Position numbers and translations under genes: made by a program | Shown here: positions 17,238 to 27,655 of the stretch, piece after piece | How the letters are laid out: the number at the start of each line of letters is the position of its first letter | How positions within the stretch are numbered: position 1 is the stretch's first letter | The notes under the pieces: model-generated | Told to the model about the DNA's origin: nothing | What the model saw: only the letters and a program-made list of their open reading frames with translations | The model's database searches: none | Source: Ureibacillus composti | Lineage (GTDB): Bacteria; Bacillota; Bacilli; Bacillales_A; Planococcaceae | DNA: 64,000 nucleotides | NCBI GenBank assembly: GCA_030348875.1 | Contig: JAUCEP010000002.1 | Span: 2,993,001 to 3,057,000 of the forward strand | Direction: 5' to 3'

Positions 17238-19384
17238 TCAGACACTTCCTCGTAGCCTAAACGTTTATATATTTCTTCGATAATTTTCATTGCTGAAATT
17301 GGAATCACGGTACCTGGTCCGAAAATAGCAACAGCACCAGATTCATATAAAAATTCGTAATCTTGAGCAGGAATTACGCCACCAACAATAACAATAATGT
17401 CTTCGCGGCCAAGCTTTTTAAGTTCTTCCACTAACTCAGGCACTAACGTTTTATGACCAGCTGCAAGTGAAGATACTCCAACACAGTGAACATCATTTTC
17501 TACTGCCATTTGTGCTGCTTCCTCTGGCGTCATAAATAATGGTGAAATATCCACGTCAAAGCCTAAATCCGCATAGCCTGTAGCAATAACTTTTGCTCCA
17601 CGGTCATGGCCGTCTTGCCCCATTTTTGAAACTAAAATACGTGGGCGACGACCTTCATTTTCTAAAAATTCCTCTGTCATTTGTTTTACTTCTGAAATTA
17701 ATTCATCATCCGAGAAATTCGAAGAATACACACCAGAAATTGAACGGATAATTGCTTTATGGCGACCTGATACTTTTTCTATAGCGTCTGATATTTCACC
17801 TAATGAAGCGCGTGCGCGAGCTGCGTCTACAGCAACAGCTAATAAGTTTTCCTCTCCTGTTTCTGCTGCTTTTGTTAAACGAGCTAGATGTTTTTGTACT
17901 TCCTCTTCATTACGTTCCGCTTTCATCTTTTCAAGTCTTTCAATTTGTTTTTGACGAACAATTGTATTATCAATATTTAGAATATCAATTGGCTCTTCTT
18001 CATCTAGTAAATATTTATTAACCCCAATGATTGTTTCTGTTTTAGAATCAATTTTCGCTTGGCGCTTCGCTGCTGCTTCTTCTACTTTCATTTTTGGTAA
18101 GCCTGTTTCAATCGCTTTAGCCATACCACCAAGCTGTTCAATTTCTTCGATTAATTCCCATGCTTTTTCTGTCAATTCAGCAGTTAATTTTTCCACGTAA
18201 TATGCTCCGCCCCATGGATCGATCACTTTAGTCATTCCTGTTTCTTCTTGTAAGAATAATTGGGTATTACGTGCAATACGCGCTGAGAAATCAGTTGGTA
18301 GCGCGATTGCCTCATCTAAAGCATTTGTATGAAGAGATTGGGTATGTCCCATTGCAGCTGCATTTGCTTCAATTAAAGTACGAGTCACATTATTAAATGG
18401 ATCTTGTTCTGTTAAAGACCACCCAGATGTTTGTGAGTGCGTACGTAGCGCAAGACTCTTCGGATTTTTTGGATTGAAAGTACTCATCATTTGAGCCCAA
18501 ATTCGACGAGCTGCACGCATTTTTGCAACTTCCATATAATAGTTCATTCCAATTGCCCAGAAGAATGATAAACGTGGTGCAAATGAATCAATATCAATTC
18601 CCGCTTTTAATCCTGTACGAACATATTCAAGTCCATCTGCAAGCGTGTATGCAAGCTCGATATCATTTGTAGCACCCGCTTCTTGAATATGGTAACCAGA
18701 AATAGAAATTGAATTAAATTTCGGCATGAATTTACTTGTATATTCAAAGATATCTGCAATAATTTTCATCGACATTTCTGGTGGATAAATGTAAGTATTA
18801 CGCACCATGTATTCTTTTAATATGTCATTTTGTATTGTACCAGCTAATTGTTCAGGAGTTACTCCTTGTTCTTCAGCAGCAACGATATAAAAAGCCATAA
18901 TTGGAAGCACTGCACCATTCATTGTCATCGAAACAGACATTTGATCTAATGGAATACCATCAAATAGTATTTTCATATCTTCAATGGAATCAATGGCAAC
19001 TCCAGCTTTCCCGACATCCCCTTTTACTCGAGGGTGATCAGAGTCGTATCCACGGTGTGTAGCTAAGTCAAAGGCAACAGATAAACCTTTTTGCCCCATT
19101 GCTAGATTTCTGCGATAGAATGCATTTGATTCTTCAGCAGTCGAGAAACCAGCATATTGACGAACTGTCCATGGACGGGCAACATACATTGTTGGATAAG
19201 GTCCACGAGTATTTGGTGCTATTCCGGCTACATCGTTTAAATGTTTCACTTCTTTAAGGTCTTTTTCTGTATAAACTTCTTGAACTTCAATTCCTTCATT
19301 TGTCATAAATGAACGATTTGATGTTAAATTCTCTTCTACTAACACTTTTGCTATGTCTACGGATTGAAAATTAGGTTTGCTCAT
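17234..19384 (-). CDS. mutB: Methylmalonyl-CoA mutase large subunit
   Basis: 716 aa, standard length for the catalytic subunit. The N-terminal barrel includes [15 protein letters not shown] and [18 protein letters not shown]. The C-terminal B12-binding domain carries the base-off motif [10 protein letters not shown] with axial ligand His593 (D591-x-H593-x-x-G596) plus a [10 protein letters not shown] segment. It interconverts (R)-methylmalonyl-CoA and succinyl-CoA. It overlaps mutA upstream and meaB downstream by 4 nt each, so the three are one tightly coupled operon. Confidence 0.95.
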   Translation of the reverse strand: MSKPNFQSVDIAKVLVEENLTSNRSFMTNEGIEVQEVYTEKDLKEVKHLNDVAGIAPNTRGPYPTMYVARPWTVRQYAGFSTAEESNAFYRRNLAMGQKGLSVAFDLATHRGYDSDHPRVKGDVGKAGVAIDSIEDMKILFDGIPLDQMSVSMTMNGAVLPIMAFYIVAAEEQGVTPEQLAGTIQNDILKEYMVRNTYIYPPEMSMKIIADIFEYTSKFMPKFNSISISGYHIQEAGATNDIELAYTLADGLEYVRTGLKAGIDIDSFAPRLSFFWAIGMNYYMEVAKMRAARRIWAQMMSTFNPKNPKSLALRTHSQTSGWSLTEQDPFNNVTRTLIEANAAAMGHTQSLHTNALDEAIALPTDFSARIARNTQLFLQEETGMTKVIDPWGGAYYVEKLTAELTEKAWELIEEIEQLGGMAKAIETGLPKMKVEEAAAKRQAKIDSKTETIIGVNKYLLDEEEPIDILNIDNTIVRQKQIERLEKMKAERNEEEVQKHLARLTKAAETGEENLLAVAVDAARARASLGEISDAIEKVSGRHKAIIRSISGVYSSNFSDDELISEVKQMTEEFLENEGRRPRILVSKMGQDGHDRGAKVIATGYADLGFDVDISPLFMTPEEAAQMAVENDVHCVGVSSLAAGHKTLVPELVEELKKLGREDIIVIVGGVIPAQDYEFLYESGAVAIFGPGTVIPISAMKIIEEIYKRLGYEEVSE

Positions 19385-21081
19385 CGTTGTACCTCCTTTA
19401 AGCTTTCAGCTAACGTGCCCAGCTTTTCTACAATGTCTTGTCCTGCAAAAATAAAGCCATTTAAGCCTGTTGACTTCCATTCTGCTTCTTGTTCTTTGTA
19501 TTTTCCAGCAACATCTAATAAAAGTCCGTTACGTTTAGCTTTTAATAAAGCAGGTACGATTGATTTTGTATCTTCGTCTTTCGCTGCCAATACAACATAA
19601 GACGCATCTGTATTATTCAGCCATTCAATTGCTGCCTCGATTGTTTCAATTTCTCCTGATTGAGATGGAACAATTCCGGCTGTTGCAAAGAAGCCCTTAA
19701 CAAAATCTGCGCGAGGTTTAAAATCCTTTAACTTACCAAAAGTTAAAATACCAATTTTCGGTTTACTTTCACTATATTGTTTACGTAAATTTTCAAATGG
19801 TATTGCTAAACGATTAACTTCTGAAAATAACGGATTTGTTTCGGAAGGTAATTCATCTTGCGGATCAGCGTAAATGTTTGTCCCTATTAATGAATGTTTA
19901 CGAGTTTTCACTGATTGTAAACGCTGTGTATTTACTTCCTCAATAAGAGATCCTAATTTGTTCGTTTGAATAAATTGATCTATTCCACCTGCATCCTCAA
20001 TCTCTAAGAATAAACTCCAGGCCTTCTCAACATATTCTGCTGTTAAAGATTCAATGAAATAAGAACCACCGGAAGGATCTAATACATTTTGAACATTCGA
20101 TTCTTCCTTTTGTACAAGTACAACATTACGAGCGATACGTATAGATTTATCTGTTGGTTTTATTAATACATCATGTGGATGAACCGTAAATACATCAGCC
20201 CCTCCAATTAGTGCTGCAAATGCTTCATTTCCTGCACGCAAAAGGTTTACATAAACATCTAGTTTTGAAAAACTACGCAATGAAGTTTCAGCAACGATTG
20301 GAACGGCAATATTCTGTTCTTCTCCGTAGGCCGTAATAAATGCCTTCCACAGTACTCTAAAAGCACGTAATTTAGCAATTTCCGAGAAAAATTGCGTATC
20401 AACAGCAAAATTAACAAAGAATTTATTTATAAAAGAATTAAAACTCTCTTCTTGTTTTGATAACTTTGAAGCAATCGCTAAGACAAGCGCCAATTCCTGA
20501 ATAGCATTAGCACCTTCATAATGATATGGCGTTGTGTTAGCGACTAATGTACGTAAATTTGGATATTCATCAAGCGTAATCGATTCTTCTGAAACAACAT
20601 ACCCATTAACAGCTGCACGCTCTTCTTTAGCGATTAAATTAAAGACTTCTAAAATCGGATCGTTTTGGTTTTTTACGATTAATTTGAAAGAATTTACAGT
20701 AAGATGCTGAGCCAATTTAAATAGCTGATCTTCATCCCATTCAAAAGAAACTCTGCTATCAATTGTAAGAACTTTATTTCCCCTATTTACACTATCTTGT
20801 AAATTTTCAAAAAATTTATCAGCTGTTTCACCAAAGATTTGTTGAGCTGGTTGAAAGTTATTTGTTTCTTGCATTGTTCTAACTGTTGCGATTTGTTTTT
20901 CAAGTTGATCCCCAATTTGCTCAACTAACATTTCTTTCGTATAAAGAGGATTAAGAGTAATCCCTTCTAATGTTTTTGTGAATAGTGATTCAAATGGTCT
21001 CCCTTTTAAAGCTTTTATTGCTTGTTCCTTCCATTCGTCAAAATTGACAATTGGAAATTCAATTGTTTTCATGTTTGGCAT
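19381..21081 (-). CDS. mutA: Methylmalonyl-CoA mutase small subunit
   Basis: 566 aa. It matches the small subunit: a barrel domain ([42 protein letters not shown]) and a degenerate B12 domain ([15 protein letters not shown]) lacking the DxHxxG ligand motif, as expected for the non-catalytic partner of MutB. The translation start is uncertain: the GGGGG sequence is 18 nt before the ATG at 21081, so initiation may be weak. It is the first gene of mutA-mutB-meaB, downstream of the bkd terminator and a cre-like site. Confidence 0.9.
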   Translation of the reverse strand: MPNMKTIEFPIVNFDEWKEQAIKALKGRPFESLFTKTLEGITLNPLYTKEMLVEQIGDQLEKQIATVRTMQETNNFQPAQQIFGETADKFFENLQDSVNRGNKVLTIDSRVSFEWDEDQLFKLAQHLTVNSFKLIVKNQNDPILEVFNLIAKEERAAVNGYVVSEESITLDEYPNLRTLVANTTPYHYEGANAIQELALVLAIASKLSKQEESFNSFINKFFVNFAVDTQFFSEIAKLRAFRVLWKAFITAYGEEQNIAVPIVAETSLRSFSKLDVYVNLLRAGNEAFAALIGGADVFTVHPHDVLIKPTDKSIRIARNVVLVQKEESNVQNVLDPSGGSYFIESLTAEYVEKAWSLFLEIEDAGGIDQFIQTNKLGSLIEEVNTQRLQSVKTRKHSLIGTNIYADPQDELPSETNPLFSEVNRLAIPFENLRKQYSESKPKIGILTFGKLKDFKPRADFVKGFFATAGIVPSQSGEIETIEAAIEWLNNTDASYVVLAAKDEDTKSIVPALLKAKRNGLLLDVAGKYKEQEAEWKSTGLNGFIFAGQDIVEKLGTLAESLKEVQR

Positions 21082-21134
21082 GATGAGCGCTAAATGCTTC
21101 CCCCTTTAACCTTTGGATAAATATATTTTACAAT

Positions 21135-21148
21135 AGAAACCGGTTTCA
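21135..21148 (-). promoter_or_regulatory. Candidate cre site (CcpA) over the mutA promoter
   Basis: On the minus strand TGAAACCGGTTTCT fits the cre consensus TGWAANCGNTNWCA at all but the last base, and it is centred on a 12-bp perfect palindrome GAAACCGGTTTC. TTGAAA at its left edge with TATATT 18 nt further gives a plausible -35/-10 pair, so CcpA bound here would block mutA transcription when glucose is present. Confidence 0.6.
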
Positions 21149-21162
21149 ATAAAGCTAAAAAA

Positions 21163-21197
21163 AAGAAAGAAGCCTTTTATATCAAGGCTTCTTTCAT
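21163..21197 (-). terminator. Terminator after bkdB
   Basis: A perfect 12-bp stem GAAAGAAGCCTT / AAGGCTTCTTTC with a 7-nt loop, followed on the minus strand by eight T. It closes the bkd transcript before mutA. Confidence 0.9.
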
Positions 21198-21199
21198 TA

Positions 21200-22531
21200 T
21201 TAGTAGACTGACATTTGTTCATAATTCGTGTTTTCGAGAATATCTTTCACCCTATTTAGAAAATTCCCGCAAATTAACCCATCTAAAATTCTGTGGTCTA
21301 AAGATAAACATAAATTTACCATATCTCGGGCCGCAAACATTCCACCATTTACAATGACAGGTCTCTTAACTATGGCTTCTACTTGCAAGATAGCAGCTTG
21401 CGGATAATTTATAACCCCCATTGATTGAACTGAACCAAACGAACCTGTATTATTTACGGTAAAAGTTCCACCTTGCATATGATCAGTTGTAAGCTTCCCT
21501 TTTCGGACTAATCCAGAGAGTTCCTGAATGTCTTTTGCAATGCCTTTAATTGATTTTTCATCTACATTTTTAATTACAGGTACGTATAAAGCCTCTTCCG
21601 TTGCAACAGCTATTGAAAGGTTTATATCCTTTTTCTGAATGATTTTATCTCCAGCCCATACTGAATTGATTAATGGGAATTCTTTCAAAGCTTGAGCTAC
21701 TGCTTTCACAAAAAATGCAAAATAAGTAATATTGAATCCTTCTTTGTGTTTAAAATCATTTTTAATACTATTGCGATAGGCTACAAGATTCGTTACATCT
21801 ACTTCCATCATCATCCAAGCATGTGGTATTTCATGTTTACTTTGGATCATTTTATTCGCAATTGCACGTCGAACAGCTGTTATAGGGATTTCAATATCAC
21901 CATTTCCGGCTGTTATAGCTGCTGTACTTACCTTTTTCTCAGGTATAGCCACTTCTTGTAACGACTGAATCTGGGTGATTGTCTCTTGTACACTTTTATC
22001 TTGAAGCATTTCAGTTGATGGTATATTACCTGATTCTATTAACTTCATTAAATCTTTCCGTGTAATTCGCCCTTCAAATCCAGTACCTTCCACAAGTTCT
22101 AAGTTAATATTATGGGTATTAGCCAGATTTAATACTGCAGGAGAATATCTTGACTTTGAACCTGATACAACCTGTTTTTTCTGCATTGGAGCAGTTACAT
22201 CTTGTTTGCCGTCAGGTTGAGCATCTGTACTACTTAATGTCACACTTAAATCAGGAGGTGATTTTGGCTCTGAAGATTTTACCACATCCCCTTCCACTTC
22301 AATCGTACATACGATTGCTCCGACCGGTAAGGTCTCACCTTCCTTGGCTATTAGCTCTTTGATTGTTCCTGAAAATGAAGAAGGAATTTCAGCATTTACT
22401 TTATCAGTAATCACTTCTGCTAAAGGATCGTATTTATTGATTTGATCACCGGGTGCAACAAGCCATCTTTCAATTGTTCCCTCGGTAACACTTTCTCCAA
22501 GTTGCGGCATCAATATATTTTCAATTGGCAT
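21200..22531 (-). CDS. bkdB: Branched-chain 2-oxoacid dehydrogenase E2 (lipoamide acyltransferase)
   Basis: 443 aa. The lipoyl domain has ITDKVNAEIPS with the lipoylated lysine at residue 44, a Pro/Ala/Ser linker (about 80-130), a peripheral-subunit-binding domain (YSPAVLNLANTHNINLELVEG...GRITRKDL, about 133-167), and a catalytic domain ending in LDHRILDG (His413, Asp417). It transfers the branched acyl group from lipoamide to CoA. Last gene of the lpdV-bkdAA-bkdAB-bkdB run. Confidence 0.94.
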   Translation of the reverse strand: MPIENILMPQLGESVTEGTIERWLVAPGDQINKYDPLAEVITDKVNAEIPSSFSGTIKELIAKEGETLPVGAIVCTIEVEGDVVKSSEPKSPPDLSVTLSSTDAQPDGKQDVTAPMQKKQVVSGSKSRYSPAVLNLANTHNINLELVEGTGFEGRITRKDLMKLIESGNIPSTEMLQDKSVQETITQIQSLQEVAIPEKKVSTAAITAGNGDIEIPITAVRRAIANKMIQSKHEIPHAWMMMEVDVTNLVAYRNSIKNDFKHKEGFNITYFAFFVKAVAQALKEFPLINSVWAGDKIIQKKDINLSIAVATEEALYVPVIKNVDEKSIKGIAKDIQELSGLVRKGKLTTDHMQGGTFTVNNTGSFGSVQSMGVINYPQAAILQVEAIVKRPVIVNGGMFAARDMVNLCLSLDHRILDGLICGNFLNRVKDILENTNYEQMSVY

Positions 22532-22549
22532 GAATGAAGTACCCCCTTC

Positions 22550-23533
22550 TTAGAAATTTGCAAGGTCACGCATTGCACGTTCTATTTTTTCAGGATTAAT
22601 CATAAAGAATTTTTCCATTGTAGGTGAATATGGCATTGCTGGAACATCCGGACCCGCAAGTCTACGAATTGGAGCATCAAGTTCAAATAAACAGTGCTCT
22701 GCAATAATTGCAGCAACCTCACTCATGACGCTACCCTCTTTATTATCTTCCGTTATCAAAAGTACTTTACCTGTTTTACTAGCTGCTTCTATAATTGCCT
22801 CTTGATCTAGAGGATAAACGGTTCTTAAATCTAAAATATGTGTTTCAATCCCATCAGCTGCAAGCCTTTCAGCAGCTTGCAATGCAAAATGGACTGCTAA
22901 CCCATAAGTAATTACTGTTATGTCATCCCCTACACGTTTTACATCTGCTTTTCCAATTGGCAAAACGTAGTCTGCTTCAGGAACTTCACCTTTGATCAGA
23001 CGGTAAGCTCTTTTATGCTCGAAAAATAATACAGGATCTTCGTCACGAATAGCGGCTTTAAGTAATCCTTTTGCATCGTAAGGTGTAGAGGGAATTACAA
23101 TTTTAAGCCCAGGTGTTCCAGCGAATAACGCTTCAACTGACTGAGAGTGGTAAAGCGCACCATGAATCCCTCCACCAAAAGGAGCACGTACGACTAGCGG
23201 GCAATTCCAATCATTGTTTGATCGGTAACGAATTTTTGCTGCTTCTGAGACGATTTGATTGACTGCAGGCATGATAAAATCCGCAAACTGCATTTCCGCG
23301 ATTGGTCGCATTCCATACATCGCGGCACCAATGGCAACCCCGGCAATCGCACTTTCTGCAAGAGGTGTATCTAAAACTCGCTCCTCGCCAAATTGGTCAA
23401 ATAGGCCTGTAGTAGCTTTAAATACACCACCTTTACGACCAACATCCTCTCCTAATATAAAAACACGCGCATCGCGTTCCATCTCCTCTTTCATCGCTAA
23501 GTTGATGGCATCAATATATGAGATAACTGCCAC
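22550..23533 (-). CDS. bkdAB: Branched-chain 2-oxoacid dehydrogenase E1 beta subunit
   Basis: 327 aa, normal for E1 beta. GEDVGRKGGVFKATTGL, DTPLAESAIAGVAIGAA and EMQFADFI form the thiamine-pyrophosphate interface with E1 alpha. The gene directly abuts bkdAA (stop 23534 / start 23533). It works with BkdAA to decarboxylate the 2-oxoacids of leucine, isoleucine and valine. Confidence 0.95.
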   Translation of the reverse strand: MAVISYIDAINLAMKEEMERDARVFILGEDVGRKGGVFKATTGLFDQFGEERVLDTPLAESAIAGVAIGAAMYGMRPIAEMQFADFIMPAVNQIVSEAAKIRYRSNNDWNCPLVVRAPFGGGIHGALYHSQSVEALFAGTPGLKIVIPSTPYDAKGLLKAAIRDEDPVLFFEHKRAYRLIKGEVPEADYVLPIGKADVKRVGDDITVITYGLAVHFALQAAERLAADGIETHILDLRTVYPLDQEAIIEAASKTGKVLLITEDNKEGSVMSEVAAIIAEHCLFELDAPIRRLAGPDVPAMPYSPTMEKFFMINPEKIERAMRDLANF

Positions 23534-24541
23534 TTATGCCTCATCTCCTTCCGCGTAAACATATTTCAGAGCATGTTCAGGTTCAGCGTATGGTGCTTTC
23601 TCTGCATAATCTGTTGCTTCATTAACTTGTTCCATCACACGTTGATTGATATCTTCTAATAATTTATTTGTTGCAACACCCATTTCTTTTAAATAATTTT
23701 GGAAATGGATTATAGGATCATTTGCTTTCCCTTCCGCAATATCTTCTTCAGTTCGATATTGGCGATCATCGTCATCAGAAGAATGTGAAGTTAAGCGATA
23801 TGTTAATGCTTCTATAAGAGTTGGTCCTTCACCACTACGAGCACGATCAGCAGCCTCTTTTACTACCTTGTATACCTCTAGCGGATTTTTACCGTCTACT
23901 CTCACACCTGGCATACCATACCCAATCCCACGATCTGAGATTTTAGCCTTACCTACTTGAAGCTCAACCGGTACTGAAATGGCATATTGGTTATTCTCAA
24001 CCATTATAATGACAGGTAAATTGTGAACCCCTGCAAAATTTGCTCCTTCATGAAAATCCCCTTGATTTGATGAACCTTCGCCAAGTGTTACGAATGAAAT
24101 AAAATCTTTCTTCTGCATTCTTCCCGCTAGCGCTACTCCTACCGCATGTGGTACTTGTGTAGTAACAGGGGAAGAACCAGTTAAAATACGATTTTTCTTT
24201 TGTCCAAAATGCCCAGGCATTTGACGTCCACCGGAATTTGGGTCTTCCGCTTTTGCAAAAGCAGATAGCATCAATTCTTTAGGTGTCATGCCAAAGTGGA
24301 GAACTATTCCTAAATCTCGATAATAAGGAGCAACATAATCTTTTGTACGGTCTAGTGCAAATGCAGCCCCAACTTGTGTAGCCTCATGTCCTTGGCACGA
24401 AATGACAAAAGGTATTTTTCCAGCTCGGTTTAAAAGCCACATTCTTTCATCTATTCTTCGTGCCATTAGCATCGTTTCATACATTTGCAACACATCTTTA
24501 TTGGATAAACCTAATTGTTCATGGTGTAGCTTATTAGTCAA
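23534..24541 (-). CDS. bkdAA: Branched-chain 2-oxoacid dehydrogenase E1 alpha subunit
   Basis: 335 aa. GEGSSNQGDFHEGANFAG and VENNQYAISVP make up the GDG-x(n)-NN thiamine-pyrophosphate motif, and RLTSHSSDDDDRQYR is the loop characteristic of branched-chain rather than pyruvate dehydrogenases. There is a 111-bp gap to lpdV containing a weak inverted repeat (AGGATTT / AAATCCT), which may modulate the E3/E1 ratio. The neighbours are the other subunits of the same complex. Confidence 0.94.
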   Translation of the reverse strand: MTNKLHHEQLGLSNKDVLQMYETMLMARRIDERMWLLNRAGKIPFVISCQGHEATQVGAAFALDRTKDYVAPYYRDLGIVLHFGMTPKELMLSAFAKAEDPNSGGRQMPGHFGQKKNRILTGSSPVTTQVPHAVGVALAGRMQKKDFISFVTLGEGSSNQGDFHEGANFAGVHNLPVIIMVENNQYAISVPVELQVGKAKISDRGIGYGMPGVRVDGKNPLEVYKVVKEAADRARSGEGPTLIEALTYRLTSHSSDDDDRQYRTEEDIAEGKANDPIIHFQNYLKEMGVATNKLLEDINQRVMEQVNEATDYAEKAPYAEPEHALKYVYAEGDEA

Positions 24542-24652
24542 ATAATCATCCCTTTCTGTATTGCGAGCTATAAAAATTCATTTATAAAGATATATAACGG
24601 AAATGTAGGATTTCTGAAGTTACCCTCACCAACAAATCCTATTTAATAGTTA

Positions 24653-26077
24653 TTAAAAGTGTATGGCAATTCCATCTACAGCTAAGGCTGCTTCTCCCAT
24701 CACTTCAGAGAGAGAAGGGTGTGGATGGATTGTTGAACCAATTTCCCAAGGAGTGGCATCAAGTAAAAGCCCTAAAGCTGCTTCTGAAATCATATCTGTT
24801 ACATGAGGTCCTACCATGTGGACACCTAAAAGGTCATTTGTCTCTTCATCTGCTATCATTTTAACAAATCCTTCAGAGTCCCCGTAAACTAGTGCCTTTC
24901 CTATAGCCTTAAATGGGAATCTACCCACTTTAATTTTGAATCCTTGTTCTAGTGCCTGTTTTTCTGTTAAACCTACACTTGCAACTTCGGGATATGAATA
25001 GACACAGCGCGCAATATTCTCATACTTCATAGTATGTTTTTGCCCAGTAGCAATATGTTCGACTGCACTAATTCCTTCATGTGAAGCAACATGTGCTAGT
25101 TGCATACCACCAATAACATCACCTATTGCGTAAATATGTTTTTCTTTTGTTTGGTAAACTTCATTAACCTTAATAAAACCTGAATCTAGTTCAATCTCAG
25201 TATTTTCTAGCCCTATACCCTCACTATTTGCAACTCTTCCAACCGAAACTAGCAATTTTTCAGCTTCAAATATTTCTAACTTATCCTTTATGTTTGCTTG
25301 AATTGAAACTTTGTTTGTTTCTTTATGAAGTGAGTCTACTTGAATTCTAGCATTCTTAATAATTTGAATTCCGCGCTTTATTAGCTGTTTTTCAGCTTCT
25401 ATTGCAATATCTTCATCTTCTGTTGGTAAAATACGTTCACCATACTCTAGAACAGTTACCTGAACACCAAAATCATTTAACATTGATGCCCACTCAATTC
25501 CTATTACGCCACCACCAATAATTACAATGGATTTAGGAAGTTTGTCCATTTGTAGCGCATGGTCAGAATTAAGAATTATATGACCGTCAACTTGTAATCC
25601 TTCTAAATCTCTAGGTTTTGAACCTGTAGCAATTAAAACATTATTAGGAATTAACATTTCATTTTCAGATCCATCAGCCATTTCAACAGAGATTGTTCCT
25701 GGCATCGGTGAAAAAATAGATGGACCTAAAATACGCCCATACCCGTAATAGACATCAATCTTACCCTTTTTCATTAAAGCTTTTACACCATTATGTAGTT
25801 GTTCTACGATGGAATGTTTCCTTTTTTGGACCTCTTCAAAATTTAAGCTAATTCCACTTATTTCAACACCAAATCGCCTTACATCTTTTGTATTTCTAAA
25901 AACTTCTGCACTTCGAAGTAATGCCTTACTCGGGATACAGCCTTTATGCAAGCAGGTTCCACCAAGTTGTCCACTTTCAACAATGGCAGTTTTTAGTCCA
26001 AGCTGAGCAGCACGGATTGCCGCCACGTAACCACCTGTCCCACCACCTAAAATGACTAAATCATATTCAGTAGCCAA
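24653..26077 (-). CDS. lpdV: Dihydrolipoyl dehydrogenase (E3) of the branched-chain complex
   Basis: 474 aa flavoprotein. The N-terminal FAD-binding GGGTGGYVAA, the redox-active disulfide GGTCLHKGCIPSK (Cys42, Cys47), the NAD-binding IVIIGGGVIGIEWAS, and the active-site HPHPSLSEVMGEA (His453, Glu458) are all present. It reoxidises lipoamide of BkdB and makes NADH. It is first in the lpdV-bkdAA-bkdAB-bkdB cluster and separated from bcd by two strong hairpins. Confidence 0.95.
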   Translation of the reverse strand: MATEYDLVILGGGTGGYVAAIRAAQLGLKTAIVESGQLGGTCLHKGCIPSKALLRSAEVFRNTKDVRRFGVEISGISLNFEEVQKRKHSIVEQLHNGVKALMKKGKIDVYYGYGRILGPSIFSPMPGTISVEMADGSENEMLIPNNVLIATGSKPRDLEGLQVDGHIILNSDHALQMDKLPKSIVIIGGGVIGIEWASMLNDFGVQVTVLEYGERILPTEDEDIAIEAEKQLIKRGIQIIKNARIQVDSLHKETNKVSIQANIKDKLEIFEAEKLLVSVGRVANSEGIGLENTEIELDSGFIKVNEVYQTKEKHIYAIGDVIGGMQLAHVASHEGISAVEHIATGQKHTMKYENIARCVYSYPEVASVGLTEKQALEQGFKIKVGRFPFKAIGKALVYGDSEGFVKMIADEETNDLLGVHMVGPHVTDMISEAALGLLLDATPWEIGSTIHPHPSLSEVMGEAALAVDGIAIHF

Positions 26078-26100
26078 ATGAATCCCCCTTTTCTACAAAT

Positions 26101-26137
26101 AAAGCTGTCAGAATGTAAATATATCTGAACAGCCTTT
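26101..26137 (-). other. Hairpin in the lpdV leader
   Basis: AAAGCTGTCAGA / TCTGAACAGCCTTT forms an interrupted stem about 30 bp before lpdV. It may be an attenuator or mRNA-stabilising structure; there is no T-run. Confidence 0.4.
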
Positions 26138-26205
26138 TCCACTAATATAAGTATCACAAAGTAGTGCTCCTGCAGTGGTCACATTAAAATGTCATCCACC
26201 TAGTT

Positions 26206-26246
26206 GTAAAGGGGATGTCTCAAAGACTTTTCAGACATCCCCTTTA
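26206..26246 (-). terminator. Strong hairpin after bcd
   Basis: A perfect 13-bp stem AAAGGGGATGTCT / AGACATCCCCTTT lies 27 bp beyond the bcd stop. Only a short T-stretch precedes the next A, so termination may be partial, giving less lpdV-bkd than bcd transcript. Confidence 0.6.
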
Positions 26247-26271
26247 CTTCCCGCATTTTTCATGAAAATAA

Positions 26272-27366
26272 CTAACGACCGTTTAAAATATTTTTCTCCT
26301 GACGTAAAAATTGACTTCGTGATTTCGTAACTTGAGCTATTCGTTGTTCGGCTAAACGATTAGCAGCTAAATATGTTGGTATTTTTTCATCTTTCGATAT
26401 ATCAAAAATTTTAGCTATACTATCATAAATTGTTTCAACACGTTTCATTGCACGTTCTCGATTATAGCCATAGAGTTCGTCAGCAACATTAATCACGCCA
26501 CCTGCATTTATGACATAATCTGGTGCATAAACAATTCCTAATTCATGTATTATATCTCCATGACGAGATTCTTTTAATTGATTATTCGCAGAACCAGCAA
26601 TTACTTTTGCTTTTAGTTGTGGAATTGTTTCATCGTTAATGATAGCACCTAGGGCACAAGGTGAGAAAATATCGACATCTTGTTGATATATTTCATTTGG
26701 ATCTACAGCTATAGCTTCGAAATCTTTTACAACTCGTTCCACAGCTTTTTTATTAATATCTGTTACAACTAATTTTGCACCTTCTTTATAAAGATACTCA
26801 CATAAAGTATATGCAACATTTCCTAATCCTTGAATTGCAATTTTGCGGTCTTTTAAGCTATCGTCTCCAAAAGCTTCTTTTGCAGCTGCCTTCATTCCCA
26901 AGTAAACACCGTATGCGGTTACAGGGGATGGGTTCCCTGATGATCCAAAGGTTGGTGAAATACCAGTTACATAATTTGTTTCTTCATGAATAATATCCAT
27001 ATCTGTAACAGTTGTACCAACATCCTCAGCCGTAATATAACGACCATTAAGTCCTTGAATGAAGCGTCCTAACGCACGGAACATCGCCTCATTTTTATCT
27101 TTGAATGGATCTCCAATAATTACTGTTTTTCCGCCGCCAAGATTTAACCCAGCAGCAGCATTTTTATAAGTCATGCCTCTTGCAAGACGAAGTGCATCTT
27201 CAATTGCTAAATCTTCATTCGCATATGTCCACATACGTGCTCCCCCTAATGCGGGGCCAAGCGTAGTATCATGAATGGCGATAATGGCCTTTAGTCCAGA
27301 GTCCTTATCTTGGCAAAAAACTAGCTGTTCATAATCATATTTTTCCATATACTTAAACAGTTCCAT
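26272..27366 (-). CDS. bcd: Leucine dehydrogenase
   Basis: 364 aa, identical in length to B. subtilis Bcd (YqiT). [22 protein letters not shown] and [24 protein letters not shown] contain the substrate glycine loop and the two catalytic lysines of the Glu/Leu/Phe/Val dehydrogenase family; [18 protein letters not shown] is the NAD-binding fold. It deaminates leucine, valine and isoleucine to their 2-oxoacids. Two adjacent ATGs exist (27369, 27366); the second was chosen for spacing from AAAGGGGG and to match [14 protein letters not shown] starts. The ptb and buk genes that flank bcd in B. subtilis are missing here. Confidence 0.94.
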   Translation of the reverse strand: MELFKYMEKYDYEQLVFCQDKDSGLKAIIAIHDTTLGPALGGARMWTYANEDLAIEDALRLARGMTYKNAAAGLNLGGGKTVIIGDPFKDKNEAMFRALGRFIQGLNGRYITAEDVGTTVTDMDIIHEETNYVTGISPTFGSSGNPSPVTAYGVYLGMKAAAKEAFGDDSLKDRKIAIQGLGNVAYTLCEYLYKEGAKLVVTDINKKAVERVVKDFEAIAVDPNEIYQQDVDIFSPCALGAIINDETIPQLKAKVIAGSANNQLKESRHGDIIHELGIVYAPDYVINAGGVINVADELYGYNRERAMKRVETIYDSIAKIFDISKDEKIPTYLAANRLAEQRIAQVTKSRSQFLRQEKNILNGR

Positions 27367-27436
27367 CATGCGTCCCCCTTTTGTGTATATGTTAAAATTA
27401 ACTCGAAAAATTACATTATTACTTAACAAAAACTTA

Positions 27437-27451
27437 AAATTTCTAAAAATT
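27437..27451. promoter_or_regulatory. Candidate CodY box upstream of bcd
   Basis: On the minus strand AATTTTTAGAAATTT matches the CodY consensus AATTTTCWGAAAATT at 13 of 15 positions. CodY represses branched-chain amino acid use in B. subtilis, so the site fits the gene. It lies about 70-85 bp before the start codon. Confidence 0.5.
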
Positions 27452-27655
27452 ATTATCTTCCTACTTTTACAATACTTACAATTTAATCGATAATCAACTA
27501 TAAAAACTCAATTCTCTAATGATTAAATATTCTAACTATTCTTTTTAATATTCTTCCTTTATCAGAAGATTGAAGACTATGAAAATACATGTCATTTCTT
27601 GACATTCAATTCCCTCACTGTACAATTAAAGTAATTGTAAGGAGGACAAAATCTA

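Noticed and set aside
27370-27650. Sigma-54 promoter (-24/-12) upstream of bcd
   Set aside because: No TGGCAC-N5-TTGCA-like sequence on the proper strand, and no bkdR gene in the window.
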